Below are positions 54,365 through 62,772 of a stretch of DNA of 64,000 bases, in pieces. The number at the start of each line of letters is the position of its first letter. Positions within the stretch are counted from its first letter, which is position 1. The notes under the pieces are model-generated. The model was not told the origin of the DNA. It did no database searches and saw only the letters and a program-made list of their open reading frames with translations. Made by a program: the position numbers and the translations under genes. The stretch comes from Gemella morbillorum (lineage in GTDB: Bacteria > Bacillota > Bacilli > Staphylococcales > Gemellaceae). The stretch is taken from positions 1,674,001-1,738,000 of the forward strand of contig NZ_LS483440.1 in the NCBI RefSeq assembly GCF_900476045.1, in the 5' to 3' direction.

Positions 54365-54371
54365 TAAGTTA

Positions 54372-54881
54372 CTAGTTATCTTTTTTCTTACTTGTATCTT
54401 CGAAAATATCCACAGTCCAACCAAGAAGAGTACCATCTTCGGCGGTAACCTTACTGATAGAAAACTGTCTTGGTTTTTTGTCTTCTTTTACCAATCTTTC
54501 TATTTCCTTATTACCAAATTCTAGCGCCTCACTTTGAGTTTTAAACACTTTTCCTGTAGTGCCGACTCCTTCATTTTGAGAAACTTTTTTACCGTTATAC
54601 TCCTTAGTTTCCACATAATTATTTGTTTGATTATTCGCGCCTTGACTACCTACTACATTTCCAGATTCTTGTTTTTCTTGGGTGTTTTGACTATTTTGAG
54701 ATTTGTATTTTTCCTCATCAGTATTTTTATCTTGTTTTTTATTCGATGTTTGAGCGGAAGATTTTTCCGATTTTTTAGAATCTCCCCCAGCAAAATAACT
54801 ATATCCTAAAAATACTATGCAAACAACAAATATCGCTAATACAACTCCCCAAAGTATTTTTAATAATTTATTATTCTTCAT
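54372..54881 (-). CDS. single-pass membrane protein, paralogue of 47892-48422
   Basis: A 169-residue protein with N-terminal membrane helix (LLKILWGVVLAIFVVCIVFL), a Gln/Asn/Ser-rich linker (about 32-100) and a C-terminal domain containing FKTQSEALEFGNKEIERLVK, WTVDIFED. Start and end resemble the protein at 47892-48422, so the two are diverged duplicates that kept the anchored small domain while the linker changed freely. Function unknown. Confidence 0.6.
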   Translation of the reverse strand: MKNNKLLKILWGVVLAIFVVCIVFLGYSYFAGGDSKKSEKSSAQTSNKKQDKNTDEEKYKSQNSQNTQEKQESGNVVGSQGANNQTNNYVETKEYNGKKVSQNEGVGTTGKVFKTQSEALEFGNKEIERLVKEDKKPRQFSISKVTAEDGTLLGWTVDIFEDTSKKKDN

Positions 54882-55080
54882 AATATAAGACCTCTATAAA
54901 TTTAAAATTCAAGTATATTATACCACTTATTAAATATTTTAGCAAAATTAGATGATATTCCCTACCACCTAATAATTATCAAAAGCATATCCTCTATCTA
55001 TACAAAATGTTACAAGAAAAAACTATCAAACAAATCCATAATCATTCATTTTGATAATAATACAAAACAACTATAGCACA

Positions 55081-55428
55081 CTATAATTGCAACATTTCAT
55101 CATAGTGTTCCCTAGCGTAATTAATAAATTCATAAATACTTGCCGATATCCTCTTCATTTCAAACGACCCTAACGCTCCTAAATCATTCATATATATAGT
55201 ATCATCAGAATATTTTTTTATAAAAAATGCTCTATCACCGTCTTGCCCAATCAAGAAAAAATCCGGTTCCCATTCTTCTATTTGATAGGTAGTGTTTCTT
55301 TCTTCCAAATCTATCTTTGAATACAACACAACCCCTGTATTCTCTATCAAAAATTCTCCTTCTTTGTCTATTTGCGATAAAAATTCTCTATATATAGTTG
55401 GAAATTCAAAGTTAAACTCCTTATTCAT
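55081..55428 (-). CDS. SUKH (SMI1/KNR4)-like small immunity-type protein
   Basis: A 115-residue soluble protein with a compact SUKH-like pattern: FPTIYREFLSQIDKEGEFLI, then IEEWEPDFFLIGQDGDRAFF, and an acidic aromatic strand before a C-terminal helix (ISASIYEFINYAREHYDEML). SUKH proteins neutralise nuclease and other toxins. The gene opens, in position, a long minus-strand array of similar small genes. No adjacent toxin. Confidence 0.65.
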   Translation of the reverse strand: MNKEFNFEFPTIYREFLSQIDKEGEFLIENTGVVLYSKIDLEERNTTYQIEEWEPDFFLIGQDGDRAFFIKKYSDDTIYMNDLGALGSFEMKRISASIYEFINYAREHYDEMLQL

Positions 55429-55464
55429 AGTAAACTCCTTAATATGTTTTACTTACCTAAAAAC

Positions 55465-55668
55465 CTATACTTCATCTTCACTTAACTCTCTAAAGTTTGA
55501 AATATGATATCCAAAATAAACTTTTCCCGACTTTCCTATAAATATTCCATGTTCCTTCATATTAGTTATCTCCCCTAAATATATCAGAGGAAGATCATTG
55601 TAAAATGGATACTCTTTTGTTATTTTCACTTTGACAGTAACTAAAGCTTTTCCCCTCAACTCGTCCAT
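55465..55668 (-). CDS. small beta-rich protein, unrecognised
   Basis: A 67-residue protein (ALVTVKVKITKEYPFYNDLP, LIYLGEITNMKEHGIFIGKS) without signal or membrane segment. It lies 36 bases upstream of the SUKH gene on the same strand. It may be a small immunity protein; there is no recognised family. RBS AAGGAAGGATAT precedes ATG. Confidence 0.45.
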   Translation of the reverse strand: MDELRGKALVTVKVKITKEYPFYNDLPLIYLGEITNMKEHGIFIGKSGKVYFGYHISNFRELSEDEV

Positions 55669-55726
55669 TATATATCCTTCCTTAATTCAATCGTCTACTC
55701 GCTATTCTGCTACAACTAAAAAAACG

Positions 55727-56188
55727 CTAATGTGTCTCAAATTTTTCCCAATCAATAACAGATTCAATAACGGGTATCCAACTATCTATTTCAAATTTTT
55801 CTTCAATATATGGATTCGTGTATCCATCCAATATTAATACTCCTTTACATCTAACATGAGCCTTACTATCTATTATCTCAACTACCTCCAGATCATATGA
55901 GACCATCGGTTCCCATTCATAAATATAAAATGCATCTTCCCTATCAGCACTTTCTTCAATTGTTGTTACGCTAAATGTTTCTCCAGTTAATTCCTCTACC
56001 GAATTTTTGTCTGTATCTATAGAATTAATACAAAGCGAGGGGGCTATTTCTTCACCATTTAAATCTCCAGGCGTAAATCCGATATCGACAGACCACGACA
56101 TACAATCATCTTCTTTAAAGAACATTAGACAGCTACGTCTACCTTCCCAACTATCCTGAAATAAATATTTTTCTCCAATTTTTAGCAT
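55727..56188 (-). CDS. unrecognised soluble protein in the immunity-like array
   Basis: A 153-residue acidic beta-rich protein (LKIGEKYLFQDSWEGRRSCL, FYIYEWEPMVSYDLEVVEII, VIDWEKFE). The start resembles small barrel domains seen in bacterial immunity proteins, but I cannot assign a family. RBS AAAGGATAGAGA lies before ATG 56188. Same strand as its neighbours. Confidence 0.5.
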   Translation of the reverse strand: MLKIGEKYLFQDSWEGRRSCLMFFKEDDCMSWSVDIGFTPGDLNGEEIAPSLCINSIDTDKNSVEELTGETFSVTTIEESADREDAFYIYEWEPMVSYDLEVVEIIDSKAHVRCKGVLILDGYTNPYIEEKFEIDSWIPVIESVIDWEKFETH

Positions 56189-56254
56189 TTCTCTATCCTT
56201 TCTTCAATAATAGTTTCCTAAAAACCATTCAAAAACATAACAAAATTTTTTATT

Positions 56255-57055
56255 TTATTCCATTTCTTTTATCAATTTATACGTCTCCTTAAGACGGAGA
56301 CCTCGTCGTTCCTTACTCGCTGTTATTTCTTCATATATATCATCCAACGTCTTGGCAGGTGCTAAAGTCCACAAAGTATAGTCTTCTAATATGATCTTCC
56401 CAATCTTCTCAAACTTATCGAGCAAAAGTCCTAAATCCTTGTGATTAAACCAACAGTCAGTATCAATAGCATATTGTCTATTGTTCATCTTACAAGCAAT
56501 CTCACTATTTATAAAATCCGTCATAGTAGGTTTATCTTGTTGAAGCAACCTTGTACACGCCAAATGGTATTCTATCTTTCTTGGACTTTGATCTACTACT
56601 GAAACAAAAACTACACCATATTGATTTTCAAACTTGACCGCAAGCACATCTCCCACTTTAAAATATGGTTCTTGTTTTATTTTTTTCTTTGGGACTTTAA
56701 GCGGCTTAGAATTTACACTTCGCAACTGAACTGCTAACTTATCCAGCACCCTCTGTCTTTGTTTTAACGCCTTACTATCAATCTCTAACCAAAACTCATC
56801 AGCACCCTTTTCGATTATCTCCAAAGCTCTATTTTTTATTGCTTCTGGCAAGTGACCTATCTTCCATAAAGAATATGCTAACGCTGTCCAATAGATTTCT
56901 GTGTAAAATCCATCTATGCAAAAGTTTTTCTCTTCGTTCAAAATATCTTCGATTATTTTATCGACATTTTCTCCATCTTTATATCTTTCTACTGCGGCAT
57001 TGTAAATATCATACCCATCATCGCTATCTATAATTTTAACTCCATCTATTGCCAT
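56255..57055 (-). CDS. Imm26/DUF4259-like two-domain protein
   Basis: A 266-residue soluble protein. Residues about 1-105 (GFYTEIYWTALAYSLWKIGH, LPEAIKNRALEIIEKGAD) resemble the helical DUF4259 layout, and residues about 130-250 (FKVGDVLAVKFENQYGVVFV, SVVDQSPRKIEYHLA) resemble the Imm26 barrel. Both occur in bacterial immunity proteins. RBS AAAGGAGAATATT precedes ATG. No cognate toxin is visible, and the assignment is from pattern only. Confidence 0.5.
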   Translation of the reverse strand: MAIDGVKIIDSDDGYDIYNAAVERYKDGENVDKIIEDILNEEKNFCIDGFYTEIYWTALAYSLWKIGHLPEAIKNRALEIIEKGADEFWLEIDSKALKQRQRVLDKLAVQLRSVNSKPLKVPKKKIKQEPYFKVGDVLAVKFENQYGVVFVSVVDQSPRKIEYHLACTRLLQQDKPTMTDFINSEIACKMNNRQYAIDTDCWFNHKDLGLLLDKFEKIGKIILEDYTLWTLAPAKTLDDIYEEITASKERRGLRLKETYKLIKEME

Positions 57056-57123
57056 AATATTCTCCTTTATCCACTATCACTATTTTACAACTAATAATAC
57101 TCTCTTACTTGTCTCTGAGGCTT

Positions 57124-57210
57124 TTATCCTTGTCTCCTATTTGTGTTATGATAAAATAACTCCGCCTGTTCTTTCGTCAGCAAACCTTCTTTTTTATATA
57201 AATACACGTA
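57124..57210 (-). pseudogene. possible 3' remnant of a lost gene
   Basis: A 28-codon open piece without a start reads YVYLYKKEGLLTKEQAELFY then HNTNRRQG and a stop. It is the only coding-like part of the interval 57056-57430, which is otherwise AT-rich with no gene. It may be the tail of a lost toxin or immunity gene. Confidence 0.3.
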
Positions 57211-57430
57211 CTATTCTCTTGTTTTATAATTCATAATCTAGTTGTTATTATAAATCGATAATAATTACACACATACTCTATCTCTATACTTTAGAAATTA
57301 TCTTTAAAATCTATTTTTTATTATTCAATATTTTTTCAATCAAAATAACCGTCAATATCAATTATTTTTCCAGTAAGATCTGTAATCTAATTTCTTTCTA
57401 AATATTTGTCAATAGTATACCCCTAAACGA

Positions 57431-57964
57431 TTATTCCTCATACACTCCCAATAAATCCGACAAAATCGCATCCGCATCATCTTCGGATAAATCATACTGT
57501 TCCATTACCGCTTTGATATTCTCATAAATCACAGCTAAATTCTCAGGACTTTGATTTTTATAATCTTCAACGGTATTTATATTGTATTCATATAATATTC
57601 CGTCTATCTCCTGTCTTGCTATAACATTAAATGTATCTTTTACAAAATCTCCGTTTTCACCCCTATAATAAGCTGTCCCAATCGGAGAGTTAAGAAACAG
57701 GATAATATCATCATCATTGTTCGCAACTACATTTAAGGTATATATTCCTGAATGACTTGGTTCACTCATATACTCCTCATCTTCATCACCTGCAGTAAAT
57801 CTCCAACCGCTATCTCCTACAAAATCAGGATTTTCACGATACATATAGCCAACCTTTTCTCCATCTACCATAATTCTGTCTGTGGCAATACAACCTTCTC
57901 CTTCATCCCAACGAAAGAGCTCTTTTATATCTTCTTTTTTTATACTCCAATTTTTTTCCATGGT
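57431..57964 (-). CDS. DUF2185 (Imm33-like) immunity-type protein
   Basis: A 177-residue protein with a clear DUF2185 domain (about 18-110): CIATDRIMVDGEKVGYMYRE, then DSGWRFTAGDEDEEYM and NSPIGTAYYR. DUF2185/Imm33 proteins are known immunity proteins of polymorphic toxin systems, and often appear as orphans. The C-terminal tail is acidic and helical. I start it at ATG 57964, behind GAGGAAAACC; the frame is open to 58000 but overlaps a decayed gene. Confidence 0.75.
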   Translation of the reverse strand, partial: TMEKNWSIKKEDIKELFRWDEGEGCIATDRIMVDGEKVGYMYRENPDFVGDSGWRFTAGDEDEEYMSEPSHSGIYTLNVVANNDDDIILFLNSPIGTAYYRGENGDFVKDTFNVIARQEIDGILYEYNINTVEDYKNQSPENLAVIYENIKAVMEQYDLSEDDADAILSDLLGVYEE

Positions 57965-57978
57965 TTTCCTCTTAAAAT

Positions 57979-58068
57979 TCATATTAATACTTTTGACCAA
58001 AGTTCTCCCTTTTTAAAACTAACAATATCTTTTTTAACAAGATAAGTTTTCCCTACTTCCATTTTCAC
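57979..58068 (-). pseudogene. N-terminal fragment of a DUF3601-like gene
   Basis: GTG 58068 (or ATG 58062), preceded by GGAAGGGC, opens MKMEVGKTYLVKKDIVSFKK and GELWSKVLI, then a stop at 57979-57981. The pattern G-x-T-Y-x-V-x-x-D-I-x-S-F-x-K-G-E resembles the start of small DUF3601-type immunity proteins. The rest is lost. It sits just ahead of the DUF2185 gene. The remainder of 58069-58310 shows no gene. Confidence 0.4.
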
Positions 58069-58310
58069 AATAGCCCTTCCCCTTAAAATACTAAACTATC
58101 TTTTACACATTTAAAATAAATAACTTCAATGTAAGTTAATATTCTCCTAGCTAAGCATTAATTTATCTATCTTATTTTCTTATGATTATATCATTTTTAT
58201 TATAATTTGTCAGTTACGCCCAAAATGAGTTTAGTCCCGCAACTACAAATTTTCTTTATTTTTTATGGGAAAATATTCTTTATTTGGCCTTAGTCCTATA
58301 TCTATAAAGA

Positions 58311-58343
58311 AAAAAACAGCAAACCTATTTTAATTTACTGTTT
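58311..58343 (-). terminator. terminator of the CPBP gene (repeat family copy 1)
   Basis: AACAGCAAA and TTTACTGTT pair imperfectly around AT-rich sequence, with a run of Ts on the minus strand (A run 58309-58316). Related sequences occur at 60844-60880 and 61645-61674. It is followed on the right by ATTAGACAAACTGGAATTT (58362-58380), repeated at 61714-61732. Confidence 0.6.
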
Positions 58344-58388
58344 CTCAAATTGTTATATTCAATTAGACAAACTGGAATTTGCCGCTCT

Positions 58389-59153
58389 TTAAAGAACTGA
58401 CACATCAGTTACTTTTTTATTTTGCTCTCTAATCGAAAGAACAGTTGCCATTACTATAATAATTATTTTACAAGCATAAGTTATATTTTGATCACCACCT
58501 ACTGCTAATTGCGAGAAAACATTTATTAACGAATGTGTCATCACACATATCCACAAACTGTTTGTCTTTATAAATAACGCGGATAAAACAAAGCAATTAG
58601 TCAACAATCCAAGCAAAAATCCAAACACCTGTACTTGTGGCAATGTTCCTTCAATGTAGAAATAAGAGAAATGCCATATTCCCCATAAAACAAAAGTAAT
58701 TAAAGTTGAACTAATATAACTATGGTGTTCCATCATAATTGGTTGAAAAACATATCTCCACCCTACTTCTTCAATCCCACCAAAAAGGATTGCTTTAAGA
58801 AATAAGATAATCGGAATATACCACGCATTCAACGCTAATTTTCCATCAAATGCAACATAGCAAAAATCCAAAAACAAGAATACAATAACAAATAAATAAC
58901 TGCTGATGTTTTGCTTTATAGCGAAAAAATCCTTTAATATTTTCTTCGTACTGTACTTTTTGTATCTAAGTGCAATAATAGTCCCCCATAGAGCAGCTGA
59001 AACTCCACCTATTCCAATAGCAACCATTCCCATTGGCATTGTATAGTCTACATCCATACCCAAATTACGCAATATAAAAACTATAATACATATCATCCAT
59101 ATTTGCCCTAAGGTTCCTAATAAATAAAGAAAAATTGCCTTTTTTCGACTCAT
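58389..59153 (-). CDS. CPBP-family intramembrane metalloprotease
   Basis: A 254-residue membrane protein with about eight helices. The CPBP motifs are seen: GGIEEVGWRYVFQP (EExxxR, about 122-135), FVLWGIWHFSYF (about 155-166, catalytic His) and ICVMTHSLIN (about 205-214). Such Abi/CAAX-type proteases are often linked to bacteriocin self-immunity. Position in the immunity-like array agrees with that. RBS GGAGAAAATTT precedes ATG. Confidence 0.82.
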   Translation of the reverse strand: MSRKKAIFLYLLGTLGQIWMICIIVFILRNLGMDVDYTMPMGMVAIGIGGVSAALWGTIIALRYKKYSTKKILKDFFAIKQNISSYLFVIVFLFLDFCYVAFDGKLALNAWYIPIILFLKAILFGGIEEVGWRYVFQPIMMEHHSYISSTLITFVLWGIWHFSYFYIEGTLPQVQVFGFLLGLLTNCFVLSALFIKTNSLWICVMTHSLINVFSQLAVGGDQNITYACKIIIIVMATVLSIREQNKKVTDVSVL

Positions 59154-59222
59154 AAATTTTCTCCTAAATTCTAATTTGTTTTACTCGCTGTTTGTAATAT
59201 TATATCCTATTTTCAATTAGTT

Positions 59223-59405
59223 TTACAGGTCTAATTCTTGTTTCTTTACCTGTAGTAGTTCTCTATTTTCTTGTTGCAACTGCTCTATACAGCTTCTTAC
59301 ACTTTCAGCTTTTTCAACTTCTTTTCGCAGGTCTATGATTTGAGAATACAGCCTATCTTTTTCTTTCTTCAAGGCTGTTACTTCCGATTTCCATTTGGAT
59401 ATATT
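59223..59405 (-). pseudogene. C-terminal remnant of an ankyrin/coiled-coil gene
   Basis: An open piece on the minus strand, without start, reads EVTALKKEKDRLYSQIIDLR and VEKAESVRSCIEQLQQENRE before the stop at 59223. It resembles the C-terminal coiled coil of the ankyrin gene at 62773 (IESVRSDIKMLLQENRGLKE), so it is probably the tail of a lost paralogue. The remaining interval 59406-59598 holds no gene. Confidence 0.55.
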
Positions 59406-59598
59406 TTAAACTTTACTTTTCCCTAACTATTCTTTCATATCTTGGCACATTCAAATAAAATAATCTCGGTGGTATATTTATTTTGTAAAAAAGTTTTTGA
59501 TTTATTGGTTTCTAACTACCATCTTACAGGCACTTATTCACCTTTGGAGTTTTGATAAGATAAAAGTATAATATTATTAACATCCATTTGCACTATCA

Positions 59599-60651
59599 TC
59601 ACTCAATTCTTATAATTCTTCTAAAAAAGTCATATCCTCCATTAATATTATTACCGAGTTCTTCATTGGTATCTTGAAAATATGGTGAAACAGGAAAATA
59701 TCCCCAAACTGTACCTAATCCCCCACATATATTACGACCACCATCTCCACCTTTATATGAAAATATCCCATTATCATATACAATTTCTCTGTTATATGGA
59801 TCATCTGCTATATAAAGTCCAAAAAAATTCTCTTTTTCTAAAGAATAATCCCCATCAGAGTCCAACCATTCTATATGCCTTAGGTTCATTGAAAAATCCA
59901 TATTGTTACCCCAAGGGAAAATACTTCTGCATTCCTTGCCGGCCAGATACTCCCATTCTCTTTTCGTAGGAAGCGAATAACCACTATCCATTATGTCTTG
60001 AAATAAATCCTGAAATGTAGTTTCTTTATAACGTTTCCCATACCACTTCCCGTTTTCTAGATATAAACACACCGTTTTAAAAACTGTTATTTCGTCGATT
60101 TCTTCCTTTTCGGCTTTTTCAATCATTTTTTTCAACTCTGTATTTTGTTTCAGTTCTTCTTTTGACATATTTACCCAACAGGTTTCATTATATTCCTGTT
60201 GTACCAGTAACGGATGTATTACACAATCTTCCTCTTTACTAAAATTGTTATTAAGATACTGTTCTATTTTGAGTAAAATCTCTTTATCAGCCAGTTTCTC
60301 TTTTATTTTTTCTGCAATAGCATATTCACTACATATTTCATCTTCATAGCAATCTACAAATACGTAAGCAAGTTCATCTAAATTTTCCTTATTAAAAATC
60401 TCATGTAATTTCTTATTTTTAAAATCAATCCCCAACTTGACAGTATCTCCTGGAACAAATATAAACTTGATTCCATCTTTTGAACGATATACTGCTGTAT
60501 AAGTTGATTTTTCAAAGGCAAAAAACTCTTGAAAAGATATTAATTCTAAATGATAATTCTCTGCAATCTTATTTAACAGTTTCTTTTTATCATCAATGGA
60601 AAGTAAGTCATATTGAGGATTATATAATTTTTCTACAGGAATGCGATTCAT
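59599..60651 (-). CDS. SUMF1/FGE-like domain protein
   Basis: A 350-residue soluble protein. The C-terminal half (about 215-350) has sulfatase-modifying-factor fold markers: GYSLPTKREWEYLAGKECRS, FPWGNNMDF, then a Gly-rich GGDGGRNICGGLG and the closing YDFFRRIIRIE. The N-terminal half (about 1-200) is an unknown helical domain. FGE-like folds without enzymatic Cys pairs are used as binding modules. Its place among immunity-like genes is unusual. RBS AAGGAGAATAA before ATG. Confidence 0.6.
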   Translation of the reverse strand: MNRIPVEKLYNPQYDLLSIDDKKKLLNKIAENYHLELISFQEFFAFEKSTYTAVYRSKDGIKFIFVPGDTVKLGIDFKNKKLHEIFNKENLDELAYVFVDCYEDEICSEYAIAEKIKEKLADKEILLKIEQYLNNNFSKEEDCVIHPLLVQQEYNETCWVNMSKEELKQNTELKKMIEKAEKEEIDEITVFKTVCLYLENGKWYGKRYKETTFQDLFQDIMDSGYSLPTKREWEYLAGKECRSIFPWGNNMDFSMNLRHIEWLDSDGDYSLEKENFFGLYIADDPYNREIVYDNGIFSYKGGDGGRNICGGLGTVWGYFPVSPYFQDTNEELGNNINGGYDFFRRIIRIE

Positions 60652-60843
60652 TTATTATTCTCCTTCCTATCGTGTGGTTCTTTTCCTTGATAAATCTTTT
60701 ATGATATTATACCATATTTAAAACCTATTTTATATGTCTAGCCTGTGCCACTCTACCTATGTTTATCCTCTATTTCCATGTAGCTTCTCTACACAGTCTA
60801 ATGCTTTTCGTCTTATTCTACATTGTACCCTTTTTTGAGAAAT

Positions 60844-60880
60844 AAAAAAACAGTAAACCTTTTTGATTTACTGTTTTTAG
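60844..60880 (-). terminator. terminator (repeat family copy 2)
   Basis: AAACAGTAAA and TTTACTGTTT pair perfectly around a 9-base loop, with A and T runs on both sides, after the stop of the gene at 60889. It is followed by TTTAGACAAA, a short match to the 58362 repeat. The interval 60652-60843 also holds a 3'-end-like frame (RRKALDCVEKLHGNRG, stop near 60765) of uncertain meaning. Confidence 0.65.
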
Positions 60881-60888
60881 ACAAATTA

Positions 60889-61485
60889 TTAATTTTCTCT
60901 TAAGCACATAATATATTCATTGATTTTGCTGTTCAACTTATCTTTGTTTTTTTCTAAATCCGGGTAAAATCCAGTTACTCCATATCCAATCATATTATAC
61001 AACGCTAAAAGACGATACTTATTTCCTTTTTTTATATCATCTTTAACTGAATCTTGTTCTATATTTTTAATCATACACGCAGATTCAAAACTTACTCTGT
61101 TCATAATTTTTTAAGAAAATTTCCAAGTAGACTCTTCTGTCTCATCTTTATTTTTAGGTGTTGATCTGACCTTTTTTATTTGTGATATCCTAAAATTTTT
61201 ATCATCCATTCTTCCATATTCGTCATAGATATGTGCTTCTAATCCCCAAATAAAAAGAATAAACTCCCAGATATTATAGTTAATTGTTATCGGTATATCA
61301 ATATTGGTGTATTCACATACTTTTAATGCGTTCTCCTTATCGTTGAAAACATATAACCAATACGCAAGTTCACACAGAGTGGCCATATCGGAATTTTTTG
61401 TAAATGAACAGCTTCTATTTAGTTTTTTACAAAGTCTCATAATTTCCTTTTCATCATGTTCCATCATAATATCTTCAAATAACAT
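60889..61485 (-). pseudogene. DUF6707-like gene with an in-frame ochre codon
   Basis: ATG 61485 opens a frame that stops at TAA 61111-61113 after 124 residues (CELAYWLYVFNDKENALKVC, YNIWEFILFIWGLEAHIYDE). The very same frame continues open from 61110 to 60889 (NKYRLLALYNMIGYGVTGFY, PDLEKNKDKLNSKINEYI), which fits the C-terminal part of the same helical family. So one nonsense codon splits an otherwise intact gene of 198 codons. An ATG at 61104 could reinitiate. Family call is tentative; the family occurs among orphan immunity-like genes. Confidence 0.55.
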
Positions 61486-61644
61486 ATATTATCTCCTCTA
61501 CTTCTAATTTATTTCACTAAATACTTATAATATTATATTATTTTTTATTTGTTTTTCAGTTCTAACTTACTCCCTCTATCTTCGCCCTCTATTTTTGTAT
61601 AATACTTTCGATTTATTCAACTTTTCATCCGTTTTTGAGCAATA

Positions 61645-61732
61645 AAAACAGTAACCCTTTTTGATTTACTATTACATTAGTTACTATGTTATAACTTGTA
61701 TCTAGTTGTTTAAGTTAGACAAACTGGAATTT
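61645..61732. repeat. repeat family copy 3 with the TTAGACAAACTGGAATTT word
   Basis: AACAGTAACCCTTTTTGATT (61647-61666) and the word TTAGACAAACTGGAATTT (61715-61732) repeat the pair seen at 58311-58380. It lies downstream of the minus-strand gene at 61771 and was probably copied with a 3' gene end. Confidence 0.6.
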
Positions 61733-61770
61733 ATCAGATAATAATCTCACCATCTAGCTGTACACTTGAT

Positions 61771-62286
61771 TTATTTCCTCTGAAATTGCTCCACCTGTTG
61801 TATAAAAATTTCTGATTTTTTTCTATCTGTGATGATACTAACATTCATTAGTTTGTTTAGTTTTTTCTCATGCAAACCACAAAAAATAGGATTTCTGATT
61901 TTAATAATCATCTTCATACAACTAAACGGGTGTTTTTTAATTTTTATTTGTTCTATATCTTCGAGTTTAAATTTATAATGTAATACACTATTCCCTCTAC
62001 TTCCGTAAGTATAATATTTAACAACATTATTTTCATAGATTTCTAATTTCACTCCATTTATGAAGAGATAATATCCCATAAAATAAATAAGAATTGGAAT
62101 GTAAATCAACACCATTACTATAATAATGTTATCTGTAAAATCAGTTCTATAATTTTTTAAATATTTCAACAATATAACCACAAAAAATAGAGATACTATA
62201 GAAAAATAGCTTATCATATTAAATTTAGTCTTGTGAGGATATGTCAAAATAAGTTTTGGTTCATCTTGTAAAAAATCTAATTTCAT
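61771..62286 (-). CDS. two-pass membrane protein with PH-like domain
   Basis: A 171-residue protein: two membrane helices (about 24-42 and 55-77) and a basic cytosolic domain (about 80-165: YENNVVKYYTYGSRGNSVLH, LEDIEQIKIKKHPFSCMKMI) like YcxB/PH-type domains. It recalls the design of the protein at 3901-4341. Function unknown; it may be a membrane immunity protein. Confidence 0.5.
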   Translation of the reverse strand: MKLDFLQDEPKLILTYPHKTKFNMISYFSIVSLFFVVILLKYLKNYRTDFTDNIIIVMVLIYIPILIYFMGYYLFINGVKLEIYENNVVKYYTYGSRGNSVLHYKFKLEDIEQIKIKKHPFSCMKMIIKIRNPIFCGLHEKKLNKLMNVSIITDRKKSEIFIQQVEQFQRK

Positions 62287-62401
62287 AATTTTTCCTTTAA
62301 TTTTATCAGTTTCTTCCGTACAAAAAAATTTAAAAAACTCTTTTAAAATTTTTAACTCTAATATTGATAATTGACTAATTTATTTTTATTCTCTTGTAAA
62401 T

Positions 62402-62737
62402 TTAATCATTACTTAAACTTCTTAATTCATCAAAAGTTAATTCTTTATAATTCTTAGTTGAATTCAAAACAGAATCCGTTGTTTCAGGCAATCTATCCAT
62501 AACCTTTTTGATATCTATATCCTTAGGAAATGAAATAATATTCTCCTCTGCATCTGCCCCATTATGTGCTATAAATATAAATTCCCCTGTATCCCAATTT
62601 ATATCAAAATGATTGTTGACACCAACATTTGTCTCTAAATCAAGTAGCTTTTCTTCTTGATTTATGAAGTTTTCATATATAAATTCAAATAAGGCTTCTT
62701 TATTTATTTTTATTATTCTGCATGCATTATCTTCCAC
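62402..62737 (-). CDS. small acidic protein of the immunity-like array, unrecognised
   Basis: A 111-residue soluble acidic protein with INKEALFEFIYENFINQEEK, FDINWDTGEFIFIAHNGADA and a Leu/Asp-rich end. It has the size, charge and single alpha/beta layout of immunity proteins, but no recognised family. RBS GAGGAGAAAC lies upstream of ATG. Confidence 0.5.
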   Translation of the reverse strand: MEDNACRIIKINKEALFEFIYENFINQEEKLLDLETNVGVNNHFDINWDTGEFIFIAHNGADAEENIISFPKDIDIKKVMDRLPETTDSVLNSTKNYKELTFDELRSLSND

Positions 62738-62772
62738 TTGTTTCTCCTCTTATGTGTACAAAAAATTCTAAT

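Noticed and set aside
54330..54365. Possible T-box motif (GGGGTGATACCACG on the minus strand resembles AGGGTGGNACCGCG)
   Set aside because: No specifier loop, no terminator/antiterminator pair and tmcAL is not an aminoacyl-tRNA synthetase gene; the resemblance is partial.
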